Source: Castor canadensis (taxonomy: Eukaryota; Chordata; Mammalia; Rodentia; Castoridae). Taken from it: a stretch of DNA of 64,000 nucleotides. A model generated the notes under the pieces. The model was not told the origin of the DNA, ran no database searches, and saw only the letters and a list, made by a program, of their open reading frames with translations. The translations under genes and the position numbers were made by a program. Below are positions 34,015 through 46,360 of the stretch, one piece after another. Within the stretch, counting starts at the first letter, position 1. The number at the start of each line of letters is the position of its first letter. Where the stretch lies: positions 98,387,042 to 98,451,041 of the forward strand of contig NC_133392.1 in assembly GCF_047511655.1 (NCBI RefSeq), written 5' to 3'.

Positions 34015-35600
34015 GAGTAAATCTTACAAATTTAATCCCATATATCATAGGATTACATTTATACAAAATTATAAAATTTTAAAATAGGCCAACAAATCAA
34101 GCTGATGAGGTGGTTATAGTTGATGGGGAGATTGACTGGAGAGAGCATGTGTGAGACTTCTTCAGTACTGGAGGTGTAGTACATTTTGATTTTGGTTGTG
34201 GTAACAGGGATTAGATATATCAAATTTCATCAGTCTGTGTACTTACTGAATGAAAATTGCACGTCAGTAAAAACTTAGTGACTTAAAAAAGAATAAGGAG
34301 ACTATTTCTCAAGCAGAAGAACAAGATGAAGAAAAAAATGGGCCTACAAAATGCCAAGACTTATTATAAAGCTATAGTAATTAAGACTGGGTGGTATTAG
34401 TATGGGGATAGAAAATTTGATGAGTATTGAACAGAATATATAGAGAAAAGATAAATCCCTGTATGTATAAAAATCCCTGCATGTAATAAAACCTGCATGT
34501 ATCACTGGGAGAGAATGAGTTCTTTAGGAAGGAAATGTTGATGAGACAGTTGGTGTCTATATAAAAAAAGTGACCCCACATCATGTAAAAAATAAATACT
34601 TAACCACCAGGTGAAAGACAAACTCTGAAATTTTTAGAATAAAGTATAGGAAAATACTAATCAGGAGTTGTGGGAGATTTATTAAAATGAGGAATATGGA
34701 GCTCTAACTTAAAGGTAGAAAACATGACTGCATTGAAATTTAAAATTGCTGTTCATTAGAAGGCACTCAGAGAAAAAGAAAAGTCACAAGTTAAAAGAAG
34801 GTATTTGGAACACATATAATCAACAAAAAGTAGTATGTAAGACATAAAATATAGTAAGAATTCTTTTATAGAAAAAAGGAATAAAGTAGTCCAGAAGAAA
34901 AGTGGACACAAATAACCATTTCATAGGTGAGGTAGCTAATGGAGAATAAACATAGCAAAATGCTAACCCTCAGGGAATATAAGTTAAGATCACAGTGAAA
35001 TGTAATTTATATCCACCAGCTAGGTAAAAACTTATGGCCTGGAAATACTAAGTGTTGGCAAGGATATGGGCAACTCCTTCTGGAACTATAGAGTTCAACC
35101 ACTTTAGAAAACAATTTGGTAATGTTATGCATATATGAAAATAATTTTACTGTTTTATTCCTATGAATATACTCTGAAAAATTCTTGCCACAGATGTACC
35201 AGAAGAACTTTCTATGAATATTCATAAAAGCATTGTACATATTAGTTACATATAGAATGTCCAAATGGCCACTGAGAGAAGAATGGATAAAAATAAATTA
35301 TGGTGTAGTCATGCTATTGCAGTTTATATTAGTGAAAATAGTCACATAAAAAAAGAAAATGAAAACATCTTGAAACAAGCAAGTTTTAGAAGACTATTTA
35401 CAAATGTATGCAGCATTCTTTAAAATGTTCCTAAATATGTAAAACTAAACAACATAGTATCTTTGGATGTATCAGCATGTGATAAAACCATTCAGAAAGC
35501 AAGATAATGGTAAACAAAAAATCCAAGACAATAGAAGGAACACACATAGGTTCAGGGATAGTGGCAATGTTTTAATACTTGGGGTATTTGTACATGTTAT

Positions 35601-35689
35601 TTGATGTGTATCAAACATTGCATGCTGAATATTCTAATAGAAATTGTTAGTTATAGGGTTAAATTTCTGACAAAAAAAGTACATAGTGA
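35601..35689. other. Short AT-rich spacer
   Basis: Nothing recognised. Confidence 0.3.
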
Positions 35690-36085
35690 CAAAGGACAGA
35701 GACTCTGGAGATAGACTCTCTGGGTTCTACTCTGCCTTCCCAAGCAATAGTGGCATGACTTTGGGAAGTTACTAAGGTGTGTTGCGCCTCAATGTTTATA
35801 TCTGCAAAAGGGGAATGCTCAAAGAATATGGGGTCATTATAACATTTAAATGTATTTATTGATGCAAAGTACCTAGCAAAATCCATCAATGTGGCACACT
35901 GTGTGTGTGTGCCTGTGTCACCATCGCCCTGGGCAGGGCAGGGTTGGGGGAGATAGATACACAACTTCTTTTAGTCTCAGTTTACTTATTTGCAAAGTGG
36001 GACAATGGCATTATGGTGAAATAGTATGTATTTCACACATGATATGCAGAAAGCAGTAGATATTCAGCAAACAAAATAAAACTGT
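35690..36085 (+). mobile_element. MIR SINE remains (two pieces)
   Basis: agagactctggagatagactctctgggttc, ctgccttcccaagca, gtggcatgactttgggaagttac and gcgcctcaatgtttatatctgcaaa follow MIR order to about 35,890. A second match (tctcagtttacttatttgcaaagtgggacaatgg) runs at 35,968-36,085, with GT-rich and unrelated sequence between. Confidence 0.65.
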
Positions 36086-37240
36086 GAAAACTTTGATTCA
36101 ATCTCATGGAATTTCTGTTTGGTTTTGAAAGTAAAGAACCATTTGCCCGGTATGGAACTAAAACTGCTGATCCCGGAGGTGATATATGTAGTGAGCAGAA
36201 ACCTTCTCTCAAGAGTAGTGGACATGACCTGTAGTAGATTTTCATAACATCCCTGTTGAAACTGGTCCTGTTACAGTGCCTTTCTTAATATTTTATAAAA
36301 TAACATTTTATGATTATAATAAAAATTTCAAAAATGTGAGGTGATCTAGAATCTATACATTCACAAACATACTTCTCAGTTTAAAGCAATGTCTTTTAAC
36401 ACTTATAATTTAACAAATAAAATTGATAGCATCTGATATTGAATAAGTATCCAGAAGAGGAAGGAGGAAGTGAGAGAGGGGAATCGTGGAGTGTCCACAT
36501 GCTCAAGATGGTGGTGACTGTCATCTCTTGTCAGGGCCCCTTCGCAGCTCACTTACCTCCACATCCTCTGCTGCCTTGACTTCTCCTATAGCCAGGAGTA
36601 ACGAGGCAGCACATGCTGGCCTGCAGTGTTTCTGGTCTGGGATGCTCAACCTAAGGACATCTTTTCCCAGGGTTTCTCCTTTGCCTCACATGGATCTGCT
36701 TCATGGAAACAAAAGTTCTTCTTTTGTTTGTTTTATTTTATCTTTCAGATAAATTCATGCTTAATTTTGAGCAATCCTCCATCATCACTGGTTGGAGTCC
36801 CAGCAGCTCTAGGAAGCTGTCAAGTTTAAGGCAAGCTATCCCTTGTCTTATAATATCATTCCATTCATAGTTCCACCATGGAAGTCAGAGCCCAAACTGC
36901 TTTTCTGTCTCTCTGCATATGGTGTAGCATTTGTCAATATTAAATTTAATTTGTGCTAACTGAGAACAGTTCACTAAGCAGTGAAAACACAACGCTTGCT
37001 GAACTTTACCTCGCCTGTGTGTTCAGTACAGCCAGCATTAGCAAACCTAATAAATTCAGCAACCTACCCAAATCTAGGTCAGCTCTGTTGATTAAGAATG
37101 TTACAGGTTTAGGAACTGACCCTATAAAATCCCATTCAATGTTTAACTCTATCACAAACTTTTGCATCTCTTGTTTTTTTCAAATAGAAGAATGTATTTG
37201 TATCTAAGTACCAATCCGTTGGGCTAACATTAAAGAGGTC
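36086..37240. other. Intergenic stretch, nothing assigned
   Basis: Unique sequence without recognisable exons or repeats. Confidence 0.4.
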
Positions 37241-37375
37241 ATCATCAACAACAGACATTTATTGAGTGCCTATTGTGAGCAAGGCACTGTACTAGGTATG
37301 GGGTACAAAGACAACAGAGAAACAGTCCCTGCCCTCAAGGAGCTTACAATCTAATTAGTCTAAGAGACACATACA
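37241..37375 (+). repeat. Ancient mammalian interspersed repeat fragment
   Basis: acatttattgagtgcctattgtgagc, aaggcactgtactaggtatgggg and tccctgccctcaaggagcttac. It is well preserved for its class; the family name was not determined. Confidence 0.6.
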
Positions 37376-40037
37376 TAAAAAGACGAAGGACAACCTAAGG
37401 TAGCATATAATATTACAGCACTGATTAGAAACAAACAATTTCAGCCTTGTTTGCATTTACATTTCAATACCCTGAGTAGGTGGAGGTGAGTAAGCTAGAA
37501 TAGAGGGGTTGCTCCTGTTCAGTGTTAAGCCTGAACACTGATGAGAGATGCACTCTCATCTTTCTAAAGTATCTTCTAACAATTGGTTACTTCTCCTGCC
37601 TCATTCTTCAGGCTCATTATTATTTTTTTTTTTGAGGAAGTTACTGAGAGGGTGATCCACTGTCCTGCTTTGTCTAGGACAGCTCTAGTGTTAGTAGGAA
37701 ACCCTGTCTCAAAACTTCCTTCTCCCCTGACTCCAGGCCATCCAGGAGGGTACTTCTGAAGTACCTTGTCCTGTAGCCAGATTGACTCCTCCCACCTACT
37801 GTGGTCATTTAACTCTGGCAGGATCTACCCTGAATCTGTTCTCTAGATAGGTCTCTAGTTAAAAACCTGTAAGGAAGATCTTACCAGCCCCAAAGACTGC
37901 TGGTTTGGGAACACACTGAAGACAGAAGAGAATCAGGAGAGAATGATGGTGAAGAGACAGAATGAGACTCCAGAGAAAAGCTGTGAGGACAGGGGAAATG
38001 GTTGAGTCAGTATGCAACATGCAGAACAGAACAGGAACACAGGTCTCTCAAGTAGGTCTGTTTAACAACTTAAATCTTTACTCTGGTGGAATCCAGGGCA
38101 TAATTCTGAAATAAGGTCACTCTTACACAGGGCAAATACTTGAGCAGGTACTAAGTAGGTATATATGCATTTAAATAATACTGTCTTAACCTTAATAGAA
38201 TTTTATTTTTCCTTCTACTTTTACCTAGTATTCATTTAGCCTCAGAATCAGTAATTTTAATTTTTGAAAGACATGTTTAATTCAAAATGAAATATTTCCC
38301 TCCATTCTAATGGAATTCAAATACATAAATGATGGAGAGGACTTCCAGAAAAGCAAAGGTAATCTGTGTTGAATAGTGTCATTTGGAATCTGATAGCAAA
38401 TCTAGTAGCAACCTAAGGATTCTTTTAGGGATAGTATTGCATGTTTTACTTTCATTTATTTTTTGAAGAAAACATCAAACGCTGAGATCTCAGGACATCA
38501 GAGTTCCTGAATTGTTCTGGTTTTATGTCTAGCCCTCAGGAGCACAGACCAGGGTTAGCAAAGCACAGGAGCTTAGATGCCAAACACCCATTAATGGTAA
38601 TGGAAATCACACAGCTAAGTCCCCACGCAGCACACTGAATATTTACCTCCTAATGTTCTTTTAATGTATGCTTTCTTGGGTGAATATTTACTGTAGAATA
38701 TTAAATGTGAGATTCCTCTTTTTATGGGCCATTTGAAGTGATTGATTTTGTTTGTGAATTCCTGTATCTTTGCCCATAATGGCTATCTATTGTAATGGCC
38801 TCTGCCAAATGTTCTTGCGTTGAAATAACAGAAGCCATGGATCGGCCAGCTGTGGCATTGTATTACTGTGCTCTTAAAAGCTAGGAGGAAGCTGATGACA
38901 TAGCTAGGGAGAGAAGAAAAAGGTATATAACAAAGCAAGTATGGCTTAGGCTTCAAATGTGCTGAAATCACTGAGGTCTGTAAACATGGTTTGTAGTCAT
39001 CTTTTATATCAGAGTTTATGTTTAATGGTGTTTAATGGTGTTAAGTCTGACAGTCATGAAATGATAGTGTCAAGACAGGAATTCAATTGCCCACAACCAG
39101 GTCCATCAGCACAGTCCATCAGAATTCTAGGCATTTTCTTTAATGCTGCAATAAAACCACTACCCAAGTGATAATTTCTTATACTTATTTATACCATAGT
39201 TTTGAAAAAAAAATGAACTCACATATTCTAGCTACATGTGAATTTAAAACATTTCCCAACAAAACCAGGGCCTTGAGAATATGATTGCTTTCAATTCTTT
39301 TTTGAATATTTGATAGGGAGAAGTTGCAAAAAAGAAAAGTGGATCTATCATCATGGTATTTTTTTTCTTTTTAAAGAAAAACCTAAAGCTACACAGACAT
39401 GTGAGATATTATTAGATTAGGTAATATAGTTACATCCTTACAACTATACTTTTTCAAATTTCCATAAATATAGGAGTTGTCAAAGGAGCCACTTACATCT
39501 GAGCAACATAACTTCTTCAAGATTGGAAAGGTAGCCTATAAATCAGCTGCATAAAATTCGTATGCTTTTCCTGTGTTCAGAAAAACATGGTGTGCCAGAG
39601 TCTGTGCTATGGAAGGGGTTGTGGTGGAATAAAATTCATAGTCCCTTGAATGCAGAGAAAATTTGAAGAACGAATTTCTGCTTTGAAATGGCTTTGGACA
39701 GCCTTTTTTTTTTTTTTTTTTTTTTTTTACTGCTTTTTAACAGCTCATGCCACATCACAATAATGATAACATTGTTTTGTTTGAATACCTGGACTGTGTT
39801 TGCATTTCAACAATAGCACTCCATATACTTAATAGTACTAACTAGTGAAAGAGAATGGATTCTTTATTAATTAAGAAGAGGGAAAAGAAGTGGTAACTGA
39901 GGGGGCTTTAGTCACAAGAGAAGTCATGTTTTATAAAATAACATCAGTCTCTTATTTACTGGTGCCTTCAAAAAATTGGCATTACAGAAACTGATGCCTC
40001 TTCAGTCACGTGTAAAGAAAACGCTAGTATATTCTTT
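37376..40037. other. Intergenic stretch, no gene seen
   Basis: Unique AT-rich sequence. A 28-base T run lies at 39,702-39,729. The stretch around 38,680-38,930 reads like slowly evolving non-coding DNA (few decayed repeat signs), but that is only an impression. Confidence 0.4.
39702..39729 (+). repeat. Poly(T) tract
   Basis: Long uninterrupted T run; it could be the reversed tail of a lost retroelement, but no element body is visible beside it. Confidence 0.9.
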
Positions 40038-40397
40038 TTTTGTTTTTCTGGTGATTCTTGGGTTTGAGAATGGACCTTGTGCTTGCTAGGCAGTCACTAC
40101 CACTTGAGCAACACCTCCAGTCCTTTTTGCTTTATGTTATTTTTATGGTATGGTCTTACATTATTTTTCAGATATGGTCTTGCTTTTTGCTCGGGGCTGG
40201 CCTCAGGCCACAGTTCTCCTACTTATAGTTTTCCACATAGCTGGGATGACAAGCATTAACCACTATGCCTGGCTTATTTTGTTCAGATGTGGTCTCACTA
40301 ACTTTTTGCCTCAGTTGGCCTCTACCCATGATTTTACTGATCACCACCTCTTGAGTAGCTGGGATTACAGGCATAGGCCACCACACTTGGTTTTCTT
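40038..40397 (-). mobile_element. Composite rodent SINE
   Basis: The plus strand gives ttgtgcttgctaggcagtcactaccacttgagc, then reversed B1-like parts with ctgggatgacaagcattaaccac and gagtagctgggattacaggc. Confidence 0.88.
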
Positions 40398-40814
40398 AAG
40401 AAAACTATTTTTTGACCAATATTACTTATTTAAATGAAAGTATATAATACTAATTTATCTTGACTTTGAATAAAATAAATCCTTCGTATTCCTTCAGACC
40501 AAAGAACGGCAGAGAAGACAATTTAAGATTTGCAGTGAGTGAGTCTGAATAGTTCACAGGATAATGAGTTATGTGATTGGAATCTCCTTGTATTCTCTTC
40601 TCACAAAAGGGAAGCTTCTTGCCCTTATATTGAGGGAACATCTCAGAAGTGTGTGTGTGCACACATGTGCATACCTGTGCATGTGAATGTTATGCTTCTA
40701 AAGAAGCAAGGGATAGATTTTAACCTAGGAGGAAATATGTTTTTAACTATAGAGGGACATAAGTAGCATGGGACTATAAAATGCCTCCCTTCACAAGGTA
40801 TCTGTAAGGTTCCA
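40398..40814. other. Spacer downstream of ST6GALNAC5
   Basis: No exon or element recognised; a short GT/AC-rich tract lies at 40,650-40,690. Confidence 0.35.
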
Positions 40815-40820
40815 TTTATT
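40815..40820 (-). terminator. Alternative ST6GALNAC5 poly(A) signal AATAAA
   Basis: Minus strand AATAAA (gcaataaatgg). It would give a 3' UTR of about 1.05 kb. A MIR-like fragment (about 40,865-40,960) lies between it and the nearer ATTAAA signal, so it is a weaker or longer-form candidate. Confidence 0.35.
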
Positions 40821-40864
40821 GCAAGGGTGACGTCCTCAAATGGGTCAGTGAGAGGCTCATAGAA

Positions 40865-40960
40865 TTTTAGATTGAAATGACACCTAAGAGGTCATCTGGC
40901 ACAGTGACAATGTTCTGAAGAAGAGGAAACCAGGGCTTAAGAGAAATTACTCATATTAAT
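40865..40960 (-). mobile_element. MIR-like fragment
   Basis: The plus strand gives agaagaggaaaccagggcttaagag and aattactcat, the reversed MIR core, decayed. Confidence 0.4.
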
Positions 40961-40989
40961 TGTTGCTAAAGAAAACTATCTTTAAATTT

Positions 40990-41863
40990 CTCTTGTTGGC
41001 ATCTTTTTCTTTTAATAACACAGTTTTTTGGTTTTCAATCTTGTTCTTTTGGAACATTTCTGTACATTAGAAAGTATGATAGCTGTTCTTGCTATAATTA
41101 GAGCAATTTGCCTGCAGCCTGGGGTTCAAAAAATGCAACACAATGTTTCCAAGTCAAACACCAATCGCATGCTAACAAGGAGCATTGTGAACACAGTACT
41201 CATCAACCCAATCCTGGGCCATTTCCAACTATCATTCAGGACTAAAGAGTTAGGAAGAACAAATTACCACATAATAATAATCTATAAAAATACTGGCCTA
41301 GAGTACACTAAAAAATTCTCAATAAATAAATATTGGACATTTGCTGTATGAAAGTCAGTGGAGGAGATGTGCTCTTCAGGAATCACGTCCACACTTTCAG
41401 GCTGCTTTTTACAAATCACACAAACAGAGTCCAACAAATGACAAAGGTTATAGGTCAGGTTAGAATACGACTTGATAGAAAAACATCTTTTGATGGGTTA
41501 TTTCTATAAAGGAATGCAACTAACACGGAGTTGCTCATGTTTCAGTTTCAAAGGCAATACTTAAAGAGATCCAAAATGTTTTTTAGCCATGACAGCATCA
41601 CTGAAATGAGCGTCCAACTCCTAAGGTGACCCCTTTCAAAGGGATAACACTTATTAGGATATGTTAATTATAGCATTTGTTCTTACAAAACAGCCACAAC
41701 ACCTTGTGGTCATGCCTATTTGGCATCTGTCCGTGGTGCTGAAGGAGCGAGGTGGTTCTTTGCCAGCTGTTTTGTTCCCCTTTCCTGTTTGGTGGTTCAA
41801 GGAGTTCAGCACCTGTGTCTGATACCGTGGGTACCTGGGATCATGGTTTGGCATGCTCATTCC
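40990..41863 (-). other. ST6GALNAC5: ST6GALNAC5 3' untranslated region (extent inferred)
   Basis: Sequence following the stop codon, free of recognisable SINE or LINE insertions, AT-rich with AU-rich stretches (tatttatttattg near 41,335 on the minus strand). The end is set by the ATTAAA at 41,011; a longer form to about 40,795 is possible. Confidence 0.5.
41011..41016 (-). terminator. Candidate ST6GALNAC5 poly(A) signal ATTAAA
   Basis: Minus strand gtgttattaaaag lies about 850 bases after the stop codon, with unique UTR-like sequence up to this point. Confidence 0.4.
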
Positions 41864-42095
41864 TCAGAACACAGGTTTATTCTCAGGATGATTTATAGCA
41901 GGCGATTCCGGTTTCCAGTCTGGTTGAAAAAAGTGAATATTGAATGTCCGTGCCCAGTTCTTAAACACTCGTTTCTCGGTGATAAAGCGGTGATGACTGC
42001 CCTTGCGTCCTCGCTCATGAGAAAGGTACATTGTACATTCATCAGGTCCAAAAGGTTCATAATAATGATAAGATACTGAAGGATGGTTAGGATCC
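41864..42095 (-). CDS. ST6GALNAC5: ST6GALNAC5 terminal coding exon
   Basis: ST6GALNAC5 is a type II Golgi membrane enzyme that transfers sialic acid in alpha-2,6 linkage to the GalNAc of GM1b, giving the brain ganglioside GD1alpha. This exon holds the C-terminal 76 residues and the stop. It begins one base into an arginine codon (AG from the previous exon plus G), then reads DPNHPSVSYHYYEPFGPDEC, TMYLSHERGRKGSHHRFITE, KRVFKNWARTFNIHFFQPDW and KPESPAINHPENKPVF, then TGA (41,866-41,864). HYYE is sialylmotif III and HRFITE (HxxxxE) is motif VS, both catalytic. The acceptor is tttcctcccaag at 42,096, with a long pyrimidine tract before it. Against the human protein as I recall it, VSY replaces VPY and SPA replaces SLA. 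The ST6GALNAC3 and 6 paralogues differ more strongly here. Confidence 0.96.
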
Positions 42096-42639
42096 CTTGG
42101 GAGGAAAGCGAGACACTGATTAAAGAAAAAAAAACACCTGATTTTTTTTCATTGACAAATTCATGCAAGATATTAACATAAGCTGATAAACACAAATCAT
42201 ATCTTCTAGTCAAATGAATTTCAACAAATGATTTTTTTCTGATGTTTAAGAAATAAGGAAGTTAAGATTGTGCAATAAATGTAGTGACCATCAGTATCAA
42301 AGAGATTATAAATCTGTTGTGAGACATTCAGGCTTCTAGCATGTGGCATAAATATTATAATTATAACAATTAGAGCTCTTATTTCCATTCTTGCCCCCAA
42401 ATAGTCAACTTGCCATAGACAGCCATAGAGATAATACAGACAGTAGATAGATATGATTATTATTGATTACATATGATAATAATGTAATCATTATATCTGT
42501 ATATATCTCTATATCTATCTATCTATCTAAAATCATCCCTTTCCCAGTACAACACTCCAAACCCTCCAGAGGTTTCCAGTTATATTGGGAGCATGACTTG
42601 TAGGATATTACATATTACATATTACATTCTGGCTCTTTT
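42096..42639 (-). other. ST6GALNAC5 last intron, 3' part
   Basis: Intronic sequence, with a (TATC)n-like microsatellite at 42,498-42,529. Nothing else was recognised. The whole intron runs 42,096-55,510. Confidence 0.6.
42498..42529 (+). repeat. (ATCT)n microsatellite
   Basis: tatatctctatatctatctatctatcta; short tetranucleotide repeat in the intron. Confidence 0.85.
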
Positions 42640-43012
42640 CCAGAATCTTCTCCTGACCCATACAGCCTTGTCCACTCTGCTTCAGCCAACTGGGTGTGCT
42701 GATTATCAGCTCCACCAACCTTATACCTCCGTCAGAGACATGGCACCTGATGAGCATCACCTGTCTGCAGCACTCTCCCTGTTCATTTGTTCTCACCATT
42801 GGGGATCAACTCAAATGTATTCTCCTCACAGGCCTTGCCTGACACTTGCTTTTTTTGCTTCTTCTCATTTTCATTTTCTTTATGGCACTAATCTCTTCTT
42901 GAAATTGCTGTTGTTTGTTTCCCTATTTATTGTCTGTTATGAGGTCAAGGATATGTCATATTCCTATAACAGTGCCTAGTAGGGGATCAATAAATAATTT
43001 TTGAATTCATGT
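42640..43012 (+). mobile_element. L2 LINE 3' end
   Basis: cactctccctgttcatttg, caactcaaatgtattctcctcacaggccttgcctgaca, atggcactaatctcttcttgaaatt, ctatttattgtctgttatgagg and acagtgcctagtaggggatcaataaataa are in canonical L2 order, ending at the typical L2 tail. Confidence 0.8.
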
Positions 43013-43994
43013 TTTTGAAAGAACTTTATATGCAGTTAACCACTAAGCAGCGGGCTTCTAAAGACATTTTGTCCTCCAGGTGTGGAAAGATAATGGTCCT
43101 AGTTTGATCTCATGTGAGAAAAAGGAAGACAGAAATTTTCTCCTGCTGTTCTAGATAATCCATGAATTCAAAATCTAGAGTTCTTTGGTCCCAAAATTCT
43201 AAATCCCCAACCCCTGATGAATAGCCCAACAGTTCAAGTATGTTTTTTCCTCTACATTCCCCGTATCAACCTCAAAGAAGAATCACTGACTTGACTTCTT
43301 TAAGGTGGTATGTACCCTTGCTGTACTCTTACTAAAGAGCCCTGGTGTCAGGCTAGTTTCCATTCTATACCACTCCACCCCACTCTTCCATCTTTAGAAG
43401 AGTATATGATTAGATTAGTCAAGGTTTCCCAGCAGCCAGACTTTCTTACTTTGAGCATGCATCCCCAGGCCTTGCTTCAAAGACCCAGAAAAGAAAAGGC
43501 CCAAGCTGTCTAATTTTTTTGTGCATGGCCTTTGAGATCCTGATGCCCTGGGGTCCCCTCCAGTCACTGGGCTCTCTTCTAAGTACAGCAGTGTGGTTTC
43601 CCAAAGATGTTCATCCTGCTAGCCACCTATTCGTTTTCTTCAGAGGCGATCAATACACAAATGGCTTTTAGAGTAACAACTTTACTGGGGTCAGGGATCG
43701 AAGTCTTTTATCAAGAGAGGTGTCAAGTTTGTGGCTCTGACAACAATAAACCTTTGAGCAGCTTCTCCTCGTAGGTTAAAGTTCTTCCAGGAAGAGAGAT
43801 TTATTTTTGTCATGCAGCATCTAAACATTCCTCATCCTGGTTTGGATGCTGTGCTAAATTAACTGTTCACATCTCTAATATGTCTGTCTGGGGAGACTAT
43901 GTTTTATGGGGAAACTGGATCCTTTCCTGTCTAGTTATGACATAGTTCACTGATTTATCTACCTTAGAAGTGGAATTCTCTTAATATTTTAATA
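43013..43994. other. Intron of ST6GALNAC5, nothing assigned
   Basis: Unique sequence; no exon or repeat recognised. Confidence 0.45.
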
Positions 43995-44612
43995 GATGGT
44001 GTTATTCTTCTGTTACTTTTTAAAATTAGTAGTGCAGAGTGGTGGGTTTCATTATGATGCTTTCATACTTGCATCCTTTGTACTTTGGTCATATTCATTC
44101 TGCCATCATCCTCTCTTTCCCCCCTTTCTCTTCCCACTGCCCTCAACAATCCCTCTTCTATTTTCATATCTTTTTTAAAAATCCAGTTTCTTTATCTGAG
44201 AGAAGACATGTGATGATCTCCAGTTCCATTAATTTCATTCTTTGCAGCTGAATAATTCTCCATTGTGCATATATACCACATTTTCTTTATTCACTCATCT
44301 GTTGATGGGCACCTAAACTGATTACACGACTTGGTTACTGTGAATCGTGCCACAGTAAACATAGGTATGCAGGTATGTCTGTTGTGTACTGACTTACATT
44401 CCTTTGGGTATGGAGTGGTCTAGCAAGATCATATCATAGGTCCATTTTCAGTTTTTCGAGAACCCTCCCCACTTCTTATTTCCATAGGGGCTACACAAAT
44501 TTACATTGCCACCAACAATTTATAAGGATTTCCTTTTCCCTGCATTCTCATTAACATTTGTTGTTGTTTGTTTTCTTAATGATAGTCATTCTGAAGGGAG
44601 TATAGAAGATGT
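43995..44612 (-). mobile_element. LINE-1 3' fragment, reversed
   Basis: The plus strand gives gatctccagttccatt, ctgaataattctccattgtgcatatataccacattttctttattcac, gttgatgggcacc, gtgaatcgtgccacagtaaacatagg and cattgccaccaacaatttataaggatttcc, the reverse complement of a LINE-1 ORF2 end. It is older than the three young fragments below. Confidence 0.85.
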
Positions 44613-45618
44613 TTTCAATTCAGAAAATGCATGCTAGGGAAAATTCAGGTTTGAACTGACTCAGGTTGGAAAAAAAAAGAAATAAGAGTAGAAACTTATG
44701 AGATAAACCTCCACAGTTTCATATACATAATATGGAGAACCATGCCAAGTTCATAGTATTATGGTATACTTGGGGTTAAGCTCTTATTCCTTCTTAAATC
44801 AGTTTTTCAATTTGACTCATCTAAGTCTTGGACATCTTGTTGGCATCAATCTCACTAAAGAAACAATTAGGTTTCTAAAAATATCATGAGATTGATTTGG
44901 CACCTAGGAATAGAGGGTAATTGGAAACCAGCTAAAGGATGCTATGGGATCAATTTCCTTATTCAGGAAGACCATCTCTTTGAATGAAAGCTTATCTGGC
45001 ACCATATTGATCACCTACAGGGAGAATTAAATTTATGCATTTGGTAACATGGTATCAGAGTTGTCCAAGTGAGTCATTCATGTAAGAGCTGTTTCTGTAC
45101 CTTAACACTTTGTCCAACCTGTGGAAATGTCCTCTGTGGGACTTGGGAAGGCAGAGCTGAGTATGACAGGAACAGTTCTCTGGGCAATGAATCTGTCCTC
45201 ACCTTTAATCCACTTTCCATTTAGAAAGTCCTTCCTAGCTTAGGGTCATATCTCCTTAGGTTGCTTCTCCAACCTGATTCTCTAAAGGCTACATAGCTTT
45301 TTCTTCTTCCACCTGACCCCATGAAGACAACTATAAACAGCAGGATTTCCACATGTGGAGGCCATCATAAAAGGATTCTGGTGTCCAAGTTCCTGTCCAG
45401 GGTCAAGTGAAGCTTCAGGAGAGGAGGCTGGGCTGTTGGACTTGGAGGAAGATGGTCGCAGAACCAGATTTCCATGCATGCAACCTTCCATCAGCAATAG
45501 CCAAAGGCAAAATATCAGCATCAAGGGAGGCTGGATAAAGGGTATCGGAACTCTCTGTACTCTTTTGGCAACTTTTCAATGAATATAAAATTACCTAAAA
45601 CAAAAAGTTAACATTTAG
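44613..45618. other. Intron of ST6GALNAC5, nothing assigned
   Basis: Unique sequence. Overlapping short frames on both strands at 45,282-45,582 have no recognisable protein content. Confidence 0.45.
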
Positions 45619-45928
45619 GCTGGGTGCATTGGCTCACGTCTGTAATCCCAGCCATTCAGAAGACAGAGTTTGGAAGGATCAAGTTTCAAAAAGTTAGTAA
45701 GACCCCCATCTCAACCAACAAGCTGGTTGTGGCGGTACATGCCTCTCATCTTACCTATACAAGAGGTATAGGTAGGAAGATCACAGTTCGGGTTGGCCCT
45801 GGGCAAAAACCACAATACCCTATCTGAAAGATTGGTAAAGCAAAACAGGGCTGGAGGCATGCCTCAAGTGGTAGAGAGCCACCCCAGCTAGCACGAGACC
45901 CTGAGTTCAACCCCAGTATTGAAAAAAT
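45619..45928 (+). mobile_element. Composite rodent SINE (two B1-like parts plus tRNA-like part)
   Basis: ggctgggtgcattggctcacg, ctgtaatcccagcc, a second B1-like part (gctggttgtggcggtacatgcc), then ctggaggcatgcctcaagtggtagag and gaccctgagttcaaccccag. Confidence 0.9.
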
Positions 45929-46239
45929 AAGTCAATCTAAAAATGATACATTTTTATCATGTATTATTTTAAAAAGAAGCTCCTTGGGAGATCCTAATGC
46001 ACAGCCAGGGTTGAGAAGGCTGATTTTGCAAGTACCTGCCAAGCCTTAGTGTTTAATTTAAGTGAGCTCCTCTCCATCTCCATCAGCTCTCTAAGGTGAC
46101 AACCACTGCTTCTGTAGGAGCGATGAGCATGTAGCACTCAGATAGGGTCCTTGTCTGGCTTTAAGCACACAGCCTCACTCATGGGACATCCAAGTTGCCC
46201 GACTTAACCATTTCAGCCCAAAGCATGGAGCTTAGGACT
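45929..46239. other. Intron of ST6GALNAC5, nothing assigned
   Basis: No element recognised. Confidence 0.4.
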
Positions 46240-46360
46240 CCACATGCACTAGTTTATTTAACCTTAAGAACTTTCCTATAAGGAACATACTATTACAACT
46301 ATTTTATGGATGACAAGACACATGCACAGAAAAACTGAAGAAGCTTCAGAGCCAAGATCT
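46240..46360 (-). mobile_element. MIR fragment
   Basis: The plus strand gives agtttatttaaccttaagaac, cctataaggaac and attttatggatgacaagacacatgcacagaaaaactgaag, the reversed MIR core. Confidence 0.55.

Larger units (their letters stand above)
32080..35600 (+). mobile_element. Old LINE-1 (or HAL1) remains, interrupted by younger inserts
   Basis: Pieces in plus orientation include acatagaatcgtgtacccag (near 32,260, typical of an old ORF1/3' segment), gcatatgaaaagctgctcaacatcatta and gcaatgagatatcacta (33,080-33,160), gttggcaagaatataaag and gctagtgggagtgtag (33,190-33,250), ttataaagctatagtaattaagac (34,370), agtggacacaaataacc (34,905) and aagtgttggcaaggatatggg (35,050). The pieces are not strictly colinear, so at least two old elements are mixed. 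A SINE (32,953), a MaLR LTR (33,385) and a (TG)n/SINE pair (33,906) lie inside. All reading frames are destroyed. Confidence 0.65.

Noticed and set aside
41720-42079. Plus-strand 119-codon frame
   Set aside because: Antisense to the terminal exon and 3' UTR of ST6GALNAC5.
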